Origin: Psychromicrobium lacuslunae | Lineage (GTDB): Bacteria > Actinomycetota > Actinomycetes > Actinomycetales > Micrococcaceae | Assembly (NCBI RefSeq): GCF_000950575.1 | Contig: NZ_CP011005.1 | Span: 1,116,001 to 1,180,000 of the forward strand | DNA length: 64,000 bases | Direction of reading: 5' to 3' | In this document: positions 42,367-51,622 of the stretch, piece after piece | How the letters are laid out: each line of letters starts with the position of its first letter | Numbering within the stretch: the first letter of the stretch is position 1 | The notes under the pieces: generated by a model | Told to the model about the DNA's origin: nothing | The model's database searches: none | The model's input: the letters and a program-made list of their open reading frames with translations, nothing else | Made by a program: the position numbers and the translations under genes

Positions 42367-42824
42367 TCCCCCACTCCCCTGACCCATGGCGACTGTGTGT
42401 CAGCTTTATCGGCGTCAAAGTCATGAGTTTCATTTGTGTGAAAGCGAATGGACAACCCATCCGGATCATGACAGACCAGCAACCAACCAATTATTCCCCG
42501 CAGAATGGCCGAATTGGCAACGGCTAAGTTGTCCAGATGGTCCCGCCAGCTACATAGACTTTCTAAGGTGTCTACAGAAAAAACAATAGGATCAAAACCA
42601 GACATGCGCTGAGCCAGCGGTGGTGCAAGTCGCAACTCAATGAGGGTGGGAATGCCAGGGATCGAAGTTATGTAGGCGAAAGTCTCACCGTCGATCCCGA
42701 TGTGATCAAACTCGGGAATCCGTTCGGCACCCAAAACTGAGGCGTACCACCGCAGGCTCTCGGTCAGATTCGAGACCGGAATCTTCAGGTGATGAAGACC
42801 GGAAAGTTGAGGTTTGCTTGACAT
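42363..42824 (-). CDS. VOC-family protein
   Basis: A 153-residue glyoxalase-fold protein: LHHLKIPVSNLTESLRWYAS at the N-terminus and VCHDPDGLSIRFH at the end, with His and Glu metal-ligand candidates. It overlaps the AraC gene tail-to-tail by 4 nt, so no terminator separates them. Substrate unknown. Confidence 0.85.
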   Translation of the reverse strand: MSSKPQLSGLHHLKIPVSNLTESLRWYASVLGAERIPEFDHIGIDGETFAYITSIPGIPTLIELRLAPPLAQRMSGFDPIVFSVDTLESLCSWRDHLDNLAVANSAILRGIIGWLLVCHDPDGLSIRFHTNETHDFDADKADTQSPWVRGVGD

Positions 42825-42887
42825 CAGCCCACCAGCCTTATCGTTGTCGGTAATAGTTCTCAGCCTTTCTTGGGCCGAGCCCCAGGT

Positions 42888-43523
42888 TTAGGTGAGATTG
42901 CAAATCGCCAACTTTTGAGCCAGGACGGCTGCGTGCGGGCGCTGACCTTGGCTAGCGCGACGATGACTCTCAAGCACCTCAAAACCCGCGGCTTCAAGTT
43001 CCGCGGTGAGCGCGTCGACAGACCAGCGATAGGCCTTCGCTACTGCGTGGTCGAACTCCTCTACCGTTTCGCCGTCAAAAAACCCGATCAATAGTGCACC
43101 ACCCGGTCGAATGGTGCGGTTGAACTCCGCCAAAGGCCGCTGAATATCTGCAGGATCGTAGTGAATCAGCGAATACCAGGAGAGCACACCCGCCAAAGAG
43201 TCATTTCGCCGCTGCAGGCCATCAATGCTGCCAAGCTGAAACTGAACCTCCGGATAAGCGCTCCGGGCTCGATCGATAAATTCTGGGACCTGATCCAGGC
43301 CGCTTGCGCTGAGGCCTAGATCATGGAGGAACTTCGTCCACTGCCCTGGTCCGCAACCAGCGTCAAGCACCTCTCCTTCAATGGCAGACGCCCAGTTCCT
43401 CACCAACTCACGGTCAACCGGATGCACGGTGACCATAGACCCAAAAAGAGATGCATATTCCTCGGCCCTCAACGAATAGGCGCTACCGACGCTAGTGCTC
43501 ATCACTCTGATCGTACTTGTCAT
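42888..43523 (-). CDS. SAM-dependent methyltransferase, class I
   Basis: A 211-residue methyltransferase. Motif I is EVLDAGCGPGQWTKFL (about residues 50-65), an SWYSLIHYDPADIQRPLAEF segment gives motif II-III, and RTIRPGGALLIGFFDG motif IV. The start may be the ATG at 43523 or the one 21 nt downstream (MSTSVGS). Substrate not predictable. AGGTGTCG/CGACACCT repeats lie upstream (43543-43582). Confidence 0.85.
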   Translation of the reverse strand: MTSTIRVMSTSVGSAYSLRAEEYASLFGSMVTVHPVDRELVRNWASAIEGEVLDAGCGPGQWTKFLHDLGLSASGLDQVPEFIDRARSAYPEVQFQLGSIDGLQRRNDSLAGVLSWYSLIHYDPADIQRPLAEFNRTIRPGGALLIGFFDGETVEEFDHAVAKAYRWSVDALTAELEAAGFEVLESHRRASQGQRPHAAVLAQKLAICNLT

Positions 43524-43756
43524 CAGCCAAAGCTGAGTTCAACGACACCTCTCCGTAGGCGTTCTCCCCCGCGCAGGTGTCGACGACCGAGCAATCAAAC
43601 CCGAGAGAAGCAAGTTACTCGAGTAAATAACATTTAATACAATTTCACACCGAAGCTAAATATGGAACGTTCGAACCAAATCTCAGACATACCGTACAAT
43701 GTTACCTCGGGCCACTTAAATCTTGGCTAATTCCATTTCAATCAAAGGTAAATCGT

Positions 43757-45064
43757 ATGAAGACGAAAGCAAGCTTTCGTGTGTCGCATTGGGGACGTAA
43801 CAGCCTGATTGCGGCCGGAGTGATAGCACTTACCCTCACGGGTCTACCCGCCTCAGCGCAGGCAGCAGATGCCACGCTGACCGGAGTTTCCGACAATCTA
43901 GCGAATAGTCCGTATCCCGGAGATAACTTCACTGAACAACCAATCATCTACGATGACGGCGTGCTCAACGACGACGAGCCGGTCGAACTCTATCCGGTCA
44001 AGCTCTCTGATGGCAGCACCGTCTGGGCGTTCTGTGTCGAGAACAAATCAGAAGGACCGGTTAGTCCGAATTCCTTCACCTACCAGCCCTGGTCAGCCTC
44101 ACCGCGCACCCGGGACGATGGCACCACCTACCCGCGTCCGGTTGCTGACCTTAGCTGGATGGCCCAGGTCAACTGGGTAATTAACAACGGCGCACCAGCG
44201 AAGACGCTGGCCGAAGTTAATGCCGCGGCAGGGGCTAATGCAACCCAGGAACAAGCGATTGCGGCCACCCAGGTTGCCGTCTGGTACTTCTCGGACCGCA
44301 CCACTCTCAATGCTGAGAAGGCCGATCCTGAAGTTCTGAAGATCTACAACTACCTGGTGAACAATGTAGGCCAAGTAGCTGAACCGGCCACTACCCTGTC
44401 GATTACCCCGGACACTGCCGATGGCAAAGCCGGTACCAACATCGGTGCTTACACGGTGCACACTGGCTCGGCTCAAGACTCCGCCACCATCACTGTCACC
44501 GGTGGTCCTGCTGGCTCCAGCGTCGTTGATGCCGATGGTGCAGCTGTGCAGACTGTCAGCGATGGCGATCAGGTCTTCCTCAAAGTGCCGCAAGACGCCG
44601 CAGCTGGCTCGGCTACTTTGTCGTTGAGTGGCGAGACCACCCTGCCGGCGGGCACCTTCTTGCGCTCCCCCGACGGCGCTGCTTATCAGTCGTTGATGCT
44701 GGCCACCAGCGCTAAGGTACAGAGCACCGTTGCGGCCGCTGCTACCTGGCAGACAGCCGACGTCACCCCGACGCCGACCACCACGGCCACTCCGACCAGC
44801 ACCTCGACGCCGACCAGCACCAGTTCCACCACGCCGACCAGCACGAGCAGCACCAGTGCCGCTCCGACCTCGGTTAGCACCAGCAGCACCGCTGCCGCTA
44901 ATGTGGGTGACCCTGGTGACGGATCGAGCTCCGGTCAAGGTCTCGCCAATACAGGCGCGGAGAATACTTCGTTCCTGGCCATCGGCGGCGCGCTGCTGCT
45001 GGTCGGCATTCTGTTGGTGGGCCTGACAGTCCGCTCCCGGAAACGCCAGCACAAGCACAGCTAA
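43757..45064 (+). CDS. Thioester-domain surface protein with LAXTG sortase signal
   Basis: A 435-residue cell-wall-anchored protein. A signal peptide (hydrophobic ALTLTGLPASAQAA, to about residue 38) is followed by a thioester domain of about 150 residues: Cys93 in VWAFCVENK and Gln172 in AATQVAVWYF (TQXXXW motif) form the internal thioester of TED adhesins. Next is a beta-type domain (about 205-320), a Thr/Ser/Pro stalk (about 335-390) and LANTG at 396-400 with a transmembrane helix and basic tail. The thioester should bond covalently to host or surface amines. Confidence 0.9.
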   Translation: MKTKASFRVSHWGRNSLIAAGVIALTLTGLPASAQAADATLTGVSDNLANSPYPGDNFTEQPIIYDDGVLNDDEPVELYPVKLSDGSTVWAFCVENKSEGPVSPNSFTYQPWSASPRTRDDGTTYPRPVADLSWMAQVNWVINNGAPAKTLAEVNAAAGANATQEQAIAATQVAVWYFSDRTTLNAEKADPEVLKIYNYLVNNVGQVAEPATTLSITPDTADGKAGTNIGAYTVHTGSAQDSATITVTGGPAGSSVVDADGAAVQTVSDGDQVFLKVPQDAAAGSATLSLSGETTLPAGTFLRSPDGAAYQSLMLATSAKVQSTVAAAATWQTADVTPTPTTTATPTSTSTPTSTSSTTPTSTSSTSAAPTSVSTSSTAAANVGDPGDGSSSGQGLANTGAENTSFLAIGGALLLVGILLVGLTVRSRKRQHKHS

Positions 45065-45115
45065 TCGAAGTCGGCCATCAGGCCGAGCCGAACAGCGCTT
45101 ATGCTGAGTAGCTAA

Positions 45116-45170
45116 ATAGAAGAGTGCCGCTGTTCTTCCCAATCGGGAAAGAACAGCGGCACTCTTCTAT
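45116..45170. terminator. 22-bp perfect hairpin between convergent genes
   Basis: ATAGAAGAGTGCCGCTGTTC (45116-45135, continuing TT) is mirrored exactly at 45149-45170, with CCC/GGG extending the stem beyond a one-base bulge around loop AATC. It separates the adhesin and UvrA-like genes. Confidence 0.9.
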
Positions 45171-45190
45171 AATCGCCTAAAATAGCCGGT

Positions 45191-47569
45191 CTAACCTGCT
45201 ACGTAAGCAGCCAAGTGTTCGCCAGTCAAAGTAGCAGCATCGGCTACCAAATCAGCGGGAGTGCCCTCAAACACCACTCTGCCGCCATCATGGCCTGCCC
45301 CGGGGCCGAGATCGATAATCCAGTCAGCATGCGCCATTACGGCCTGATGGTGCTCAATCACAATCACTGACTTGCCGGAGTCAACCAGGCGATCCAGCAG
45401 TGCAAGCAGCTGTTCGACATCAGCCAAGTGCAGCCCGGTAGTTGGTTCATCGAGCACATAAATGCCGCCCTTCTCCCCCATCCGGGTGGCCAGCTTGAGC
45501 CGCTGCCGTTCGCCGCCGGAAAGCGTAGAAAGCGGCTGGCCGATACTGAGATAGCCAAGTCCTACATCGACCAGGCGCTGCAAGATGGCATGCGCCGCAG
45601 GGATTTTCGCTTCGCCGCTACCGAAGAAGTCTTCCGCCTCAAGCACCGACATCGCCAGCACCTCATTGATATCGCGACCGCCGAGCTTGTACTCCAGTAC
45701 TTCGGCCCGGAATCCCTTGCCTTGGCACTCTTCGCAGGGTGTCTCCACGGTGTCCATAAAGCCGAGGTCGGTGGAAATCACCCCTGACCCCTTACAGACC
45801 GGGCAGGCACCTTCGGAATTGGCGCTGAACAGCGAAGGCTTCACCCCATTGACCTTGGCAAAAACCTTACGGATTGGCTCAAGCAGGCCGGTATACGTTG
45901 CCGGACTGCTACGCCGATTGCCCTTGATCGCTCCCTGGTCGATGGAAACTACTTCCTCCCGATGATCCAACGAACCATGGATCAGCGAACTCTTGCCCGA
46001 GCCAGCGACGCCGGTCACCACCACCAAGACCCCCAGCGGAATATCCACGTCGACGTCTTGCAGGTTGTGCGAGTTTGCACCGCGAATCTCAAGTGTCCCG
46101 TTAGCCGAGCGCAATGACTCCTTGAGGGCCGCTTTATCATCCAGGTGGCGTCCGGTCAGGGTGCCGCTGGCCCGTAGCGCCTCGAGACTGCCCTCAAAAC
46201 AGATCTCACCACCAGCACTGCCGGCGCGCGGCCCCAGATCAACAACGTGATCCGCAATCGCAATAGCTTCCGGTTTGTGCTCAACCACCAGGACCGTATT
46301 GCCTTTGTCCCGTAGCTGCAGCAGCAACTCATTCATCCGTTGAATATCGTGCGGATGCAGACCAATGGTGGGCTCGTCAAAGACATAGGTGACATCGGTG
46401 AGCGAAGATCCCAGGTGCCGGATCATCTTGGTACGTTGCGCCTCGCCGCCGGAAAGCGTTCCAGAAGGACGATCCAGCGAAAGATAACCGAGACCGATGT
46501 TCACAAAGGAATCGAGCAGAGCTTGCAGAGTCGCCAGCAATGGGGCAACCGATGCCTCTTTGAGTTCCTTCACCCACCGGGCCAGATCGCTGATCTGCAT
46601 CGCACAGGCATCGGCAATGCTAATACCAGCGATCTTCGAGGAACGGGCTCCTTCACTCAGCCGGGTGCCGTGACATTCAGGGCAAGAGATGAAAGTCACG
46701 GCTCGCTCCACAAAGGACCTGATATGCGGTTGCATTGCCTCCTTGTCCTTGCTCAACATTGACTTCTGAACCTTGGGGATTAGTCCCTCATAGGTCATGT
46801 TGATATCGCCGACTTTGACCTTGACTGGCTCCTTATAGAGGAAGTCGTCAAGTTCTTTTTTGGTGTAGTCGCGAATCGCTTTGTCCGCGTCAAGGAAACC
46901 CGAGCCGGTGAAGATCTTCACACCCCAACCGTCCGCGGTATAGCCGGGAATGGTTAGAGCTCCTTGATTGAGAGACTTCGTCTCATCATAAAGCTGGCGC
47001 AAATCAATGTCGTTGACGGTGCCCATACCTTCGCAGCGCGGGCACATACCTCCGGTGATACTGAAGCTGCGGCGCTCCTTCACAGTTTTCCCGGCCTTTT
47101 CCAGGGTTACCGCCCCTGCCCCACTAATCGAAGGCACATTGAAGGAGAAAGCGTTGGGCGAGCCAATATGTGGCTCCCCCAACCTGCTGAACAGCATTCG
47201 CAACATGGCATTAGCATCCGTGACGGTGCCGACGGTGGAGCGGGAATTTGCTCCCATCCGTTCTTGATCGACAATGATCGCGGTGGTGATACCCTCCAAA
47301 ACATCAACATCCGGACGAGCCAAACTGGGCATAAAGGCCTGAATGAAGGTGCTGTAGGTCTCGTTAATCATCCGTTGGGATTCAGCTGCGATGGTGGCGA
47401 AAACCAAGGAGCTCTTCCCTGAACCTGAGACTCCAGTGAAAACCGTAAGCCGCCGCTTCGGAATGTCAACGCTGACATTCTTGAGATTATTCACCCGAGC
47501 GCCCTGCACCCGAATCAGATCATGATTATCAGCTCGGTGGGAGGTCGCCGTGCCTGCGTCTTTGCTCAT
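45191..47569 (-). CDS. UvrA-like ABC ATPase (short form, drug-resistance type)
   Basis: A 792-residue protein from the ATG at 47569, shorter than the approximately 950 residues of canonical UvrA. It keeps both nucleotide sites (Walker [11 protein letters not shown] near residue 45 and [10 protein letters not shown] near 525; signature [10 protein letters not shown] and [10 protein letters not shown]) and the zinc-finger cysteine pairs ([31 protein letters not shown]). The region that would hold the UvrB-binding domain looks missing. Such proteins occur with antibiotic loci (DrrC-type) and may protect DNA from intercalators. No uvrB/uvrC neighbours are present. Confidence 0.88.
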   Translation of the reverse strand: MSKDAGTATSHRADNHDLIRVQGARVNNLKNVSVDIPKRRLTVFTGVSGSGKSSLVFATIAAESQRMINETYSTFIQAFMPSLARPDVDVLEGITTAIIVDQERMGANSRSTVGTVTDANAMLRMLFSRLGEPHIGSPNAFSFNVPSISGAGAVTLEKAGKTVKERRSFSITGGMCPRCEGMGTVNDIDLRQLYDETKSLNQGALTIPGYTADGWGVKIFTGSGFLDADKAIRDYTKKELDDFLYKEPVKVKVGDINMTYEGLIPKVQKSMLSKDKEAMQPHIRSFVERAVTFISCPECHGTRLSEGARSSKIAGISIADACAMQISDLARWVKELKEASVAPLLATLQALLDSFVNIGLGYLSLDRPSGTLSGGEAQRTKMIRHLGSSLTDVTYVFDEPTIGLHPHDIQRMNELLLQLRDKGNTVLVVEHKPEAIAIADHVVDLGPRAGSAGGEICFEGSLEALRASGTLTGRHLDDKAALKESLRSANGTLEIRGANSHNLQDVDVDIPLGVLVVVTGVAGSGKSSLIHGSLDHREEVVSIDQGAIKGNRRSSPATYTGLLEPIRKVFAKVNGVKPSLFSANSEGACPVCKGSGVISTDLGFMDTVETPCEECQGKGFRAEVLEYKLGGRDINEVLAMSVLEAEDFFGSGEAKIPAAHAILQRLVDVGLGYLSIGQPLSTLSGGERQRLKLATRMGEKGGIYVLDEPTTGLHLADVEQLLALLDRLVDSGKSVIVIEHHQAVMAHADWIIDLGPGAGHDGGRVVFEGTPADLVADAATLTGEHLAAYVAG

Positions 47570-47839
47570 CTGGTCTCTTTCTCTCGGCGGAGGCTCGAAT
47601 TGCCCCGTCAGTGTGCTCAGCCTGTTGCGGCCAAACTGTACGTTATGCGTGATCTGATTTTCTTGTATCTGCTTCGGTGGGGCAATGCTTGCCCTCAATC
47701 TTATCGACGAGGCTCCTAGTCAAGCGCCGCCGCTCATCACACCCTAGTTCGCCCTTAGCCCCAAGAGCTTCTCGATTCCTGCTCGATCTGATGGTGCATT
47801 GATGCTCCTCCGATGAGGCATCAAGCCAAACGACTGAGC

Positions 47840-49081
47840 TTAGAGTTTCACTTTCGCTGCCACTTCGGTCGCGCGAGTGTTGAGATATCTCTGTTCGGCC
47901 AGGCTGCGGGTGAGTCGGGCTGCCTCTTGGTATGCCTGCAGCGCCTCGGCATAGCTGCCCGCCATCTCGAGCAAATGTCCGCGCACCGCAAAAGTCCGAT
48001 GATGGGTACCTAGATCAGCTGTAAAGCTAAGGTCCGCTATCTGAGCTAGTCCTGCCTCGGGTCCGTGAACCATCGCGAGGGCAACCGCGTGCCCTAAGCT
48101 CGCGAGTGGACTTGGTGCGATTCGATCGAGCATTTCATAGAGCAGCACAATTTGCGGCCAGTCGGTCTCTTCGGCGCTGGGCGCCTCTGCGTGTACGGCA
48201 GAGATTGCGGCCTCGAGCTGAAACCGGCCAACGTGCCCACCAGGGAGTGTCCGCTCCAGCAATTCAACGGCCTCAAGAATTTGATGACGGTCCCACTGAC
48301 TGCGATCCTGCTCGGCTAACGGTATTAAATCGCCGCGCTGATCGAGCCGCGCCACGCGCCTTGAATTCAGCAACAGCATCAAAGCCAGAAGCCCTGCCGT
48401 CTCCGCGTCCTCAGGTAGCTGCCTGAGCAGTTCCCGGCAAAGCCTCATGGCTTCGTCGGCGAGCGAGATATTCAGCAAGCTCTCACCAGTGCTGGAGGTA
48501 TAACCTTCGTTAAACACCAGATAGAGCGAGTGCCGAACCAAGCTGAGCCGCTCAGCTCCAGGGCCTCCAACCCCGGCAAGACTTGCCGAGTCTGCCGCAC
48601 TTTGAAAACTCACGCCTCGTTCTCGCAACGTTGCTTTCGCCCTACTGATTCTTTGCCCCATGGTGCGCTCCGGCACCAGGAAGGCGGCAGCAATTTGTGC
48701 CGTGGTCAGACCGCCAAGAGCGCGCAGAATGAGCGCAACTTGTGAACTGGGTGATAGCGCTGGATGCACGCAGAGGAAGAACAGCTGCAAGGTATCGTCG
48801 GTCGCTGATGGCGTCGACTCCAATTCGGTCGCCGCGGCAAGCACCTCACGGGCCTGCCGGGCGTTATCACGACGCAGCAGGTCAAGGTAACGGCGCGAGG
48901 CAGTGGTAATCAACCAGCCCCGTGGATACTCCGGGATGCCGACGATAGGCCACTGTTGACTGGCTTCGAGCAGTGCTTCCTGGAGCGCGTCTTCACAGCC
49001 TTCGAAGTCCTGGTAACGGTTGAGTAGGGCGTGAAGGACGTGTGGCGCTTCGCTGCGCCACACGTCCTCAAAGGAACTCAT
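47840..49081 (-). CDS. ECF42-type sigma factor with C-terminal extension
   Basis: A 413-residue sigma factor. Region 2 (SSFEDVWRSEAPHVLHALLN, then FEGCEDALQEALLEASQQWP) and region 4 (LILRALGGLTTAQIAAAFLV, then PERTMGQRISRAKATLRERG) fill residues 1-160. From about 185 to the end is a helical, TPR-like extension (SLYLVFNEGYTSSTGESLLN; AVELLERTLPGGHVGRFQLE; LEMAGSYAEALQAYQEAARL), the hallmark of the ECF42 group. Its start overlaps the stop of the DGPF gene (TAATG), so the two are co-translated. The extension is thought to control sigma activity in place of an anti-sigma factor. Confidence 0.92.
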   Translation of the reverse strand: MSSFEDVWRSEAPHVLHALLNRYQDFEGCEDALQEALLEASQQWPIVGIPEYPRGWLITTASRRYLDLLRRDNARQAREVLAAATELESTPSATDDTLQLFFLCVHPALSPSSQVALILRALGGLTTAQIAAAFLVPERTMGQRISRAKATLRERGVSFQSAADSASLAGVGGPGAERLSLVRHSLYLVFNEGYTSSTGESLLNISLADEAMRLCRELLRQLPEDAETAGLLALMLLLNSRRVARLDQRGDLIPLAEQDRSQWDRHQILEAVELLERTLPGGHVGRFQLEAAISAVHAEAPSAEETDWPQIVLLYEMLDRIAPSPLASLGHAVALAMVHGPEAGLAQIADLSFTADLGTHHRTFAVRGHLLEMAGSYAEALQAYQEAARLTRSLAEQRYLNTRATEVAAKVKL

Positions 49082-49473
49082 TAGCCGTCGCTACCCGGCC
49101 CCATCGCCGGTCGGAGCTCAACCGTCTCACCGGGCCCGGAAAACTGTGCCGCGATTTCCTCGGCGCGTTGCTGGGAGGTAACGTCAATTAAGAAAAAGCC
49201 AGCGAGGTGCTCCTTAACTTCGGCGTAGGGGCCGTCGGTGGCAAGCTTGGTGCCGTTCTGATCCCAACGGTAAAGCTTTGAGGTGCTGGGGTCTCCCAGG
49301 GCTTCGCCCCCTACCAGTTCCCCGTTACTACTGAGCTCGTTGAGCAATTCGTCGAATTCGCGGTCCATCTGGGCGCGTTGCTCAGCCGAGAGATCTTGAT
49401 AGGCGGGCAGGTAGTTAGCGGTCGGGTGCCCCCAAGGCTGCGGGTTCGAATAAATCAGGATGACGTATTTCAT
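49081..49473 (-). CDS. DGPF/YCII-domain protein, partner of the ECF42 sigma factor
   Basis: A 130-residue YCII-like protein: MKYVILIYSNPQPWGHPTAN, a helical middle (PAYQDLSAEQRAQMDREFDE), and the signature segment TDGPYAEVKEHLAGFFLID, where the motif reads DGPY. ECF42 sigma factors are commonly encoded beside DGPF proteins, whose genes are often the sigma factor's own target. Exact biochemical role is unknown. Confidence 0.92.
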   Translation of the reverse strand: MKYVILIYSNPQPWGHPTANYLPAYQDLSAEQRAQMDREFDELLNELSSNGELVGGEALGDPSTSKLYRWDQNGTKLATDGPYAEVKEHLAGFFLIDVTSQQRAEEIAAQFSGPGETVELRPAMGPGSDG

Positions 49474-49588
49474 GACTGCTCCTCACAGAGATTCGGATCG
49501 ATCTAGTCGCGCCAAGTGGCTCGTCTGATACTACGTCGAAGCACCGCCCGGACTTTCGACATCTTTGCCGAAAAATTTTCAGATATTT

Positions 49589-50182
49589 TTACGAAACGAT
49601 CTTTAGGCTGTCCAGGATACGTTCCAGGATACGTTGCCGACGTTCAGCGTCGGCGGGTAAACCCAAAGTGGTTTCGGTGATATCGACTGAGGCCAGCAAA
49701 ATCATCATGTCCTCCGCAGACATAGCGGGATCCAGTAATTCGGCGTTTTGCAGGTTCTCGGCGAGTTCCTCAAAGGCCCGTCGGGTTCTCTGCACAGCAT
49801 CCCGCACTGCCCCGTCGAACTCCTGCTCCAAGGCGTGGCTAATGGAACAAGTCACCTGTCGGATCTCGATGTAATCAGCAGCGAAACTTTTGAAAGCTGA
49901 CCAGGAATCAGCAGTCGCTTGCTGCTTCGCCCGATCGGCAATTTCCTGTAGAAGATCCACCAATACGGCGGCGAGCAACATTTCCTTGCGAACAGCCCGG
50001 CGATAAAGGGTGCCAATTCCAACGCCGGCCCGCTCCGCTATCTCCGCGGCACTCGGATTCAGATCACCGGCGATGACCAGTTCGCGAGTTGCCCTCAGCA
50101 GAGCCTCGACGTTTCGTTCAGCGTCGGCCCGCGGCTGGTGTTCACCAAGCACAAGTTCTCGGGCAGAAACCGAAGCTGTCAT
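49589..50182 (-). CDS. TetR-family regulator
   Basis: A 197-residue regulator. HTH: EALLRATRELVIAGDLNPSA and AEIAERAGVGIGTLYRRAVR (residues 25-65). The C-terminal SbtR-like helices follow. TATACT on the minus strand ends 6 nt before the ATG, a leaderless pattern, with AGGAC also possible as a ribosome site. It is divergent from the MFS exporter across two matching operators, so it should repress both. Confidence 0.9.
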   Translation of the reverse strand: MTASVSARELVLGEHQPRADAERNVEALLRATRELVIAGDLNPSAAEIAERAGVGIGTLYRRAVRKEMLLAAVLVDLLQEIADRAKQQATADSWSAFKSFAADYIEIRQVTCSISHALEQEFDGAVRDAVQRTRRAFEELAENLQNAELLDPAMSAEDMMILLASVDITETTLGLPADAERRQRILERILDSLKIVS

Positions 50183-50197
50183 GTCCTGAGTATAGCA

Positions 50198-50258
50198 AAG
50201 TGGACGAACTCACTCCGCTTATATGGCATGCTTAAACGGAATGCATTCGTCCGCTTAA
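50198..50258. promoter_or_regulatory. Two related inverted repeats in the TetR/MFS divergent promoter
   Basis: AAGTGGA (50198-50204) faces TCCGCTT (50214-50220), and TTAAACGGA (50232-50240) faces TCCGCTTAA (50250-50258). Both have a 9-nt spacer, share the TCCGCTT half-site and have one mismatch. The spacing and shared half-site fit two TetR dimers. Confidence 0.78.
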
Positions 50259-50266
50259 GGAGTTTC

Positions 50267-51622
50267 GTGAACACCGCAATCCCTCGCAATGGCCTCGTCT
50301 TGGCAGCTCTCGCCTCCGGATTCGTAATGGCGTCACTGGATTCAACAGTGGTCAACGTGGCGACCGTTGCCATCGGCGACGATTTTGGCAGCTCAATAAG
50401 TTCACTGACCTGGGTGGTTGACAGTTATGTGCTGAGTTTTGCCGCTCTGCTTTTATTGGCCGGCAGCCTGGCCACCAGCTTCGGCAGCCGACGGCTCTAT
50501 CTGATCGGCATGTGCGTTTTCCTGGCGGCCTCCATAGGCTGCGCTACTGCACCTAATGAGGGTTGGCTGATTGCCGCTCGCGCCTTGGAAGGCCTCGGTG
50601 CTGCACTCTTTATGCCGAGTTCACTAGCGCTACTTATTGGCACCTTCACCAACCCCGGCCAACGGGCGAAGATGTTGGGACTCTGGTCGGCAATGGTCGC
50701 CGCCTCCGCGGCAATCGGGCCCACGGTAGGCGGCTTACTGGTGAGCAGCGCAAGCTGGCGAAGCATATTTCTGATTAATATCCCGGTAGTGCTACTCGGA
50801 ATTTTTCTTACCCTCAAGGTAATTCCAGCTACTAAGGGCAATGCTGTAGCCATCTCCCCACTCGGTCACCTGCTGCTTCTTTGCACTGTTGCCGCGGCAG
50901 CCTATCTGCTCATTCAAGGCCACAGTACGGGCCTGACCGACGGTTCGGCGCTGGCTGCGATAGCGATCTTCTTCGGTGGCGGCGGGCTCCTCATCCTTCA
51001 GCAGCGCCGCTCTCGGGCCCAGCTCCTACCATGGCGGCTTTTTACCCGGCCAGGCTTCGCAATACCTAATATTGTCGGCTTCCTTTACAGCGGTTCCCTC
51101 TATGGAAGCCTCTACCTGATGGGCATTTTCTTCCAGGAAGCCCGTCACCTCAGCGCCTTTGAGGCTGGACTGCAATTGTTGCCAATGACCGCTTGCTTCC
51201 CGTTGGGGAATATCATCTACACCCGGATTCACCATCGGGTCAGTAATGAGACCATCATGATGTGCTGTCTACTGCAGGCCGGAGTTGCTAGCCTGACACT
51301 CTTATTCGTGCAAGCTGGCACACCTTACTGGCATATTGCTCTGGCTCTCGGCTTAGCGAATAGCGGCGCCGGCCTAGTCACCGCAGCGATGACGGCGGCG
51401 ACCGTTAAGGCTGCTGGCGATGAACATGCCAATCATGCTGGCGCAGCACTTAACACAAACCGACAACTTGGTGTGTTGGTAGGGATTGCTGTTGTCGGCT
51501 TAGTGTTACAACTCAACTCGGATTGGTATCAGGGGTTCCATGGAGCAATTTGGCTAATCGCAGCAGGCTATTTGCTGGCCAGCCTCTGTGCCGGAACGGC
51601 GAGGCGATTCGCTAAACCTTAG
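50267..51622 (+). CDS. MFS multidrug exporter, DHA2-like
   Basis: A 451-residue efflux protein from the GTG at 50267, with AAGGAG 4 nt upstream. Landmarks: FVMASLDSTVVNVATVAIGD (motif D1-type), TWVVDSYVLSFAALLLLAGS, ATSFGSRRLYLIGM and GLWSAMVAASAAIGPTVGGL (motif C). It is the likely target of the adjacent TetR repressor. Substrate unknown. Its 3' end overlaps the convergent GNAT gene by 11 nt. Confidence 0.9.
   Translation: MNTAIPRNGLVLAALASGFVMASLDSTVVNVATVAIGDDFGSSISSLTWVVDSYVLSFAALLLLAGSLATSFGSRRLYLIGMCVFLAASIGCATAPNEGWLIAARALEGLGAALFMPSSLALLIGTFTNPGQRAKMLGLWSAMVAASAAIGPTVGGLLVSSASWRSIFLINIPVVLLGIFLTLKVIPATKGNAVAISPLGHLLLLCTVAAAAYLLIQGHSTGLTDGSALAAIAIFFGGGGLLILQQRRSRAQLLPWRLFTRPGFAIPNIVGFLYSGSLYGSLYLMGIFFQEARHLSAFEAGLQLLPMTACFPLGNIIYTRIHHRVSNETIMMCCLLQAGVASLTLLFVQAGTPYWHIALALGLANSGAGLVTAAMTAATVKAAGDEHANHAGAALNTNRQLGVLVGIAVVGLVLQLNSDWYQGFHGAIWLIAAGYLLASLCAGTARRFAKP

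Noticed and set aside
44099-45142. A 347-codon minus-strand frame over the adhesin gene.
   Set aside because: It is the antisense reading of a Thr/Ser/Pro-rich gene; the Arg/Gly-rich translation is compositional, not coding.
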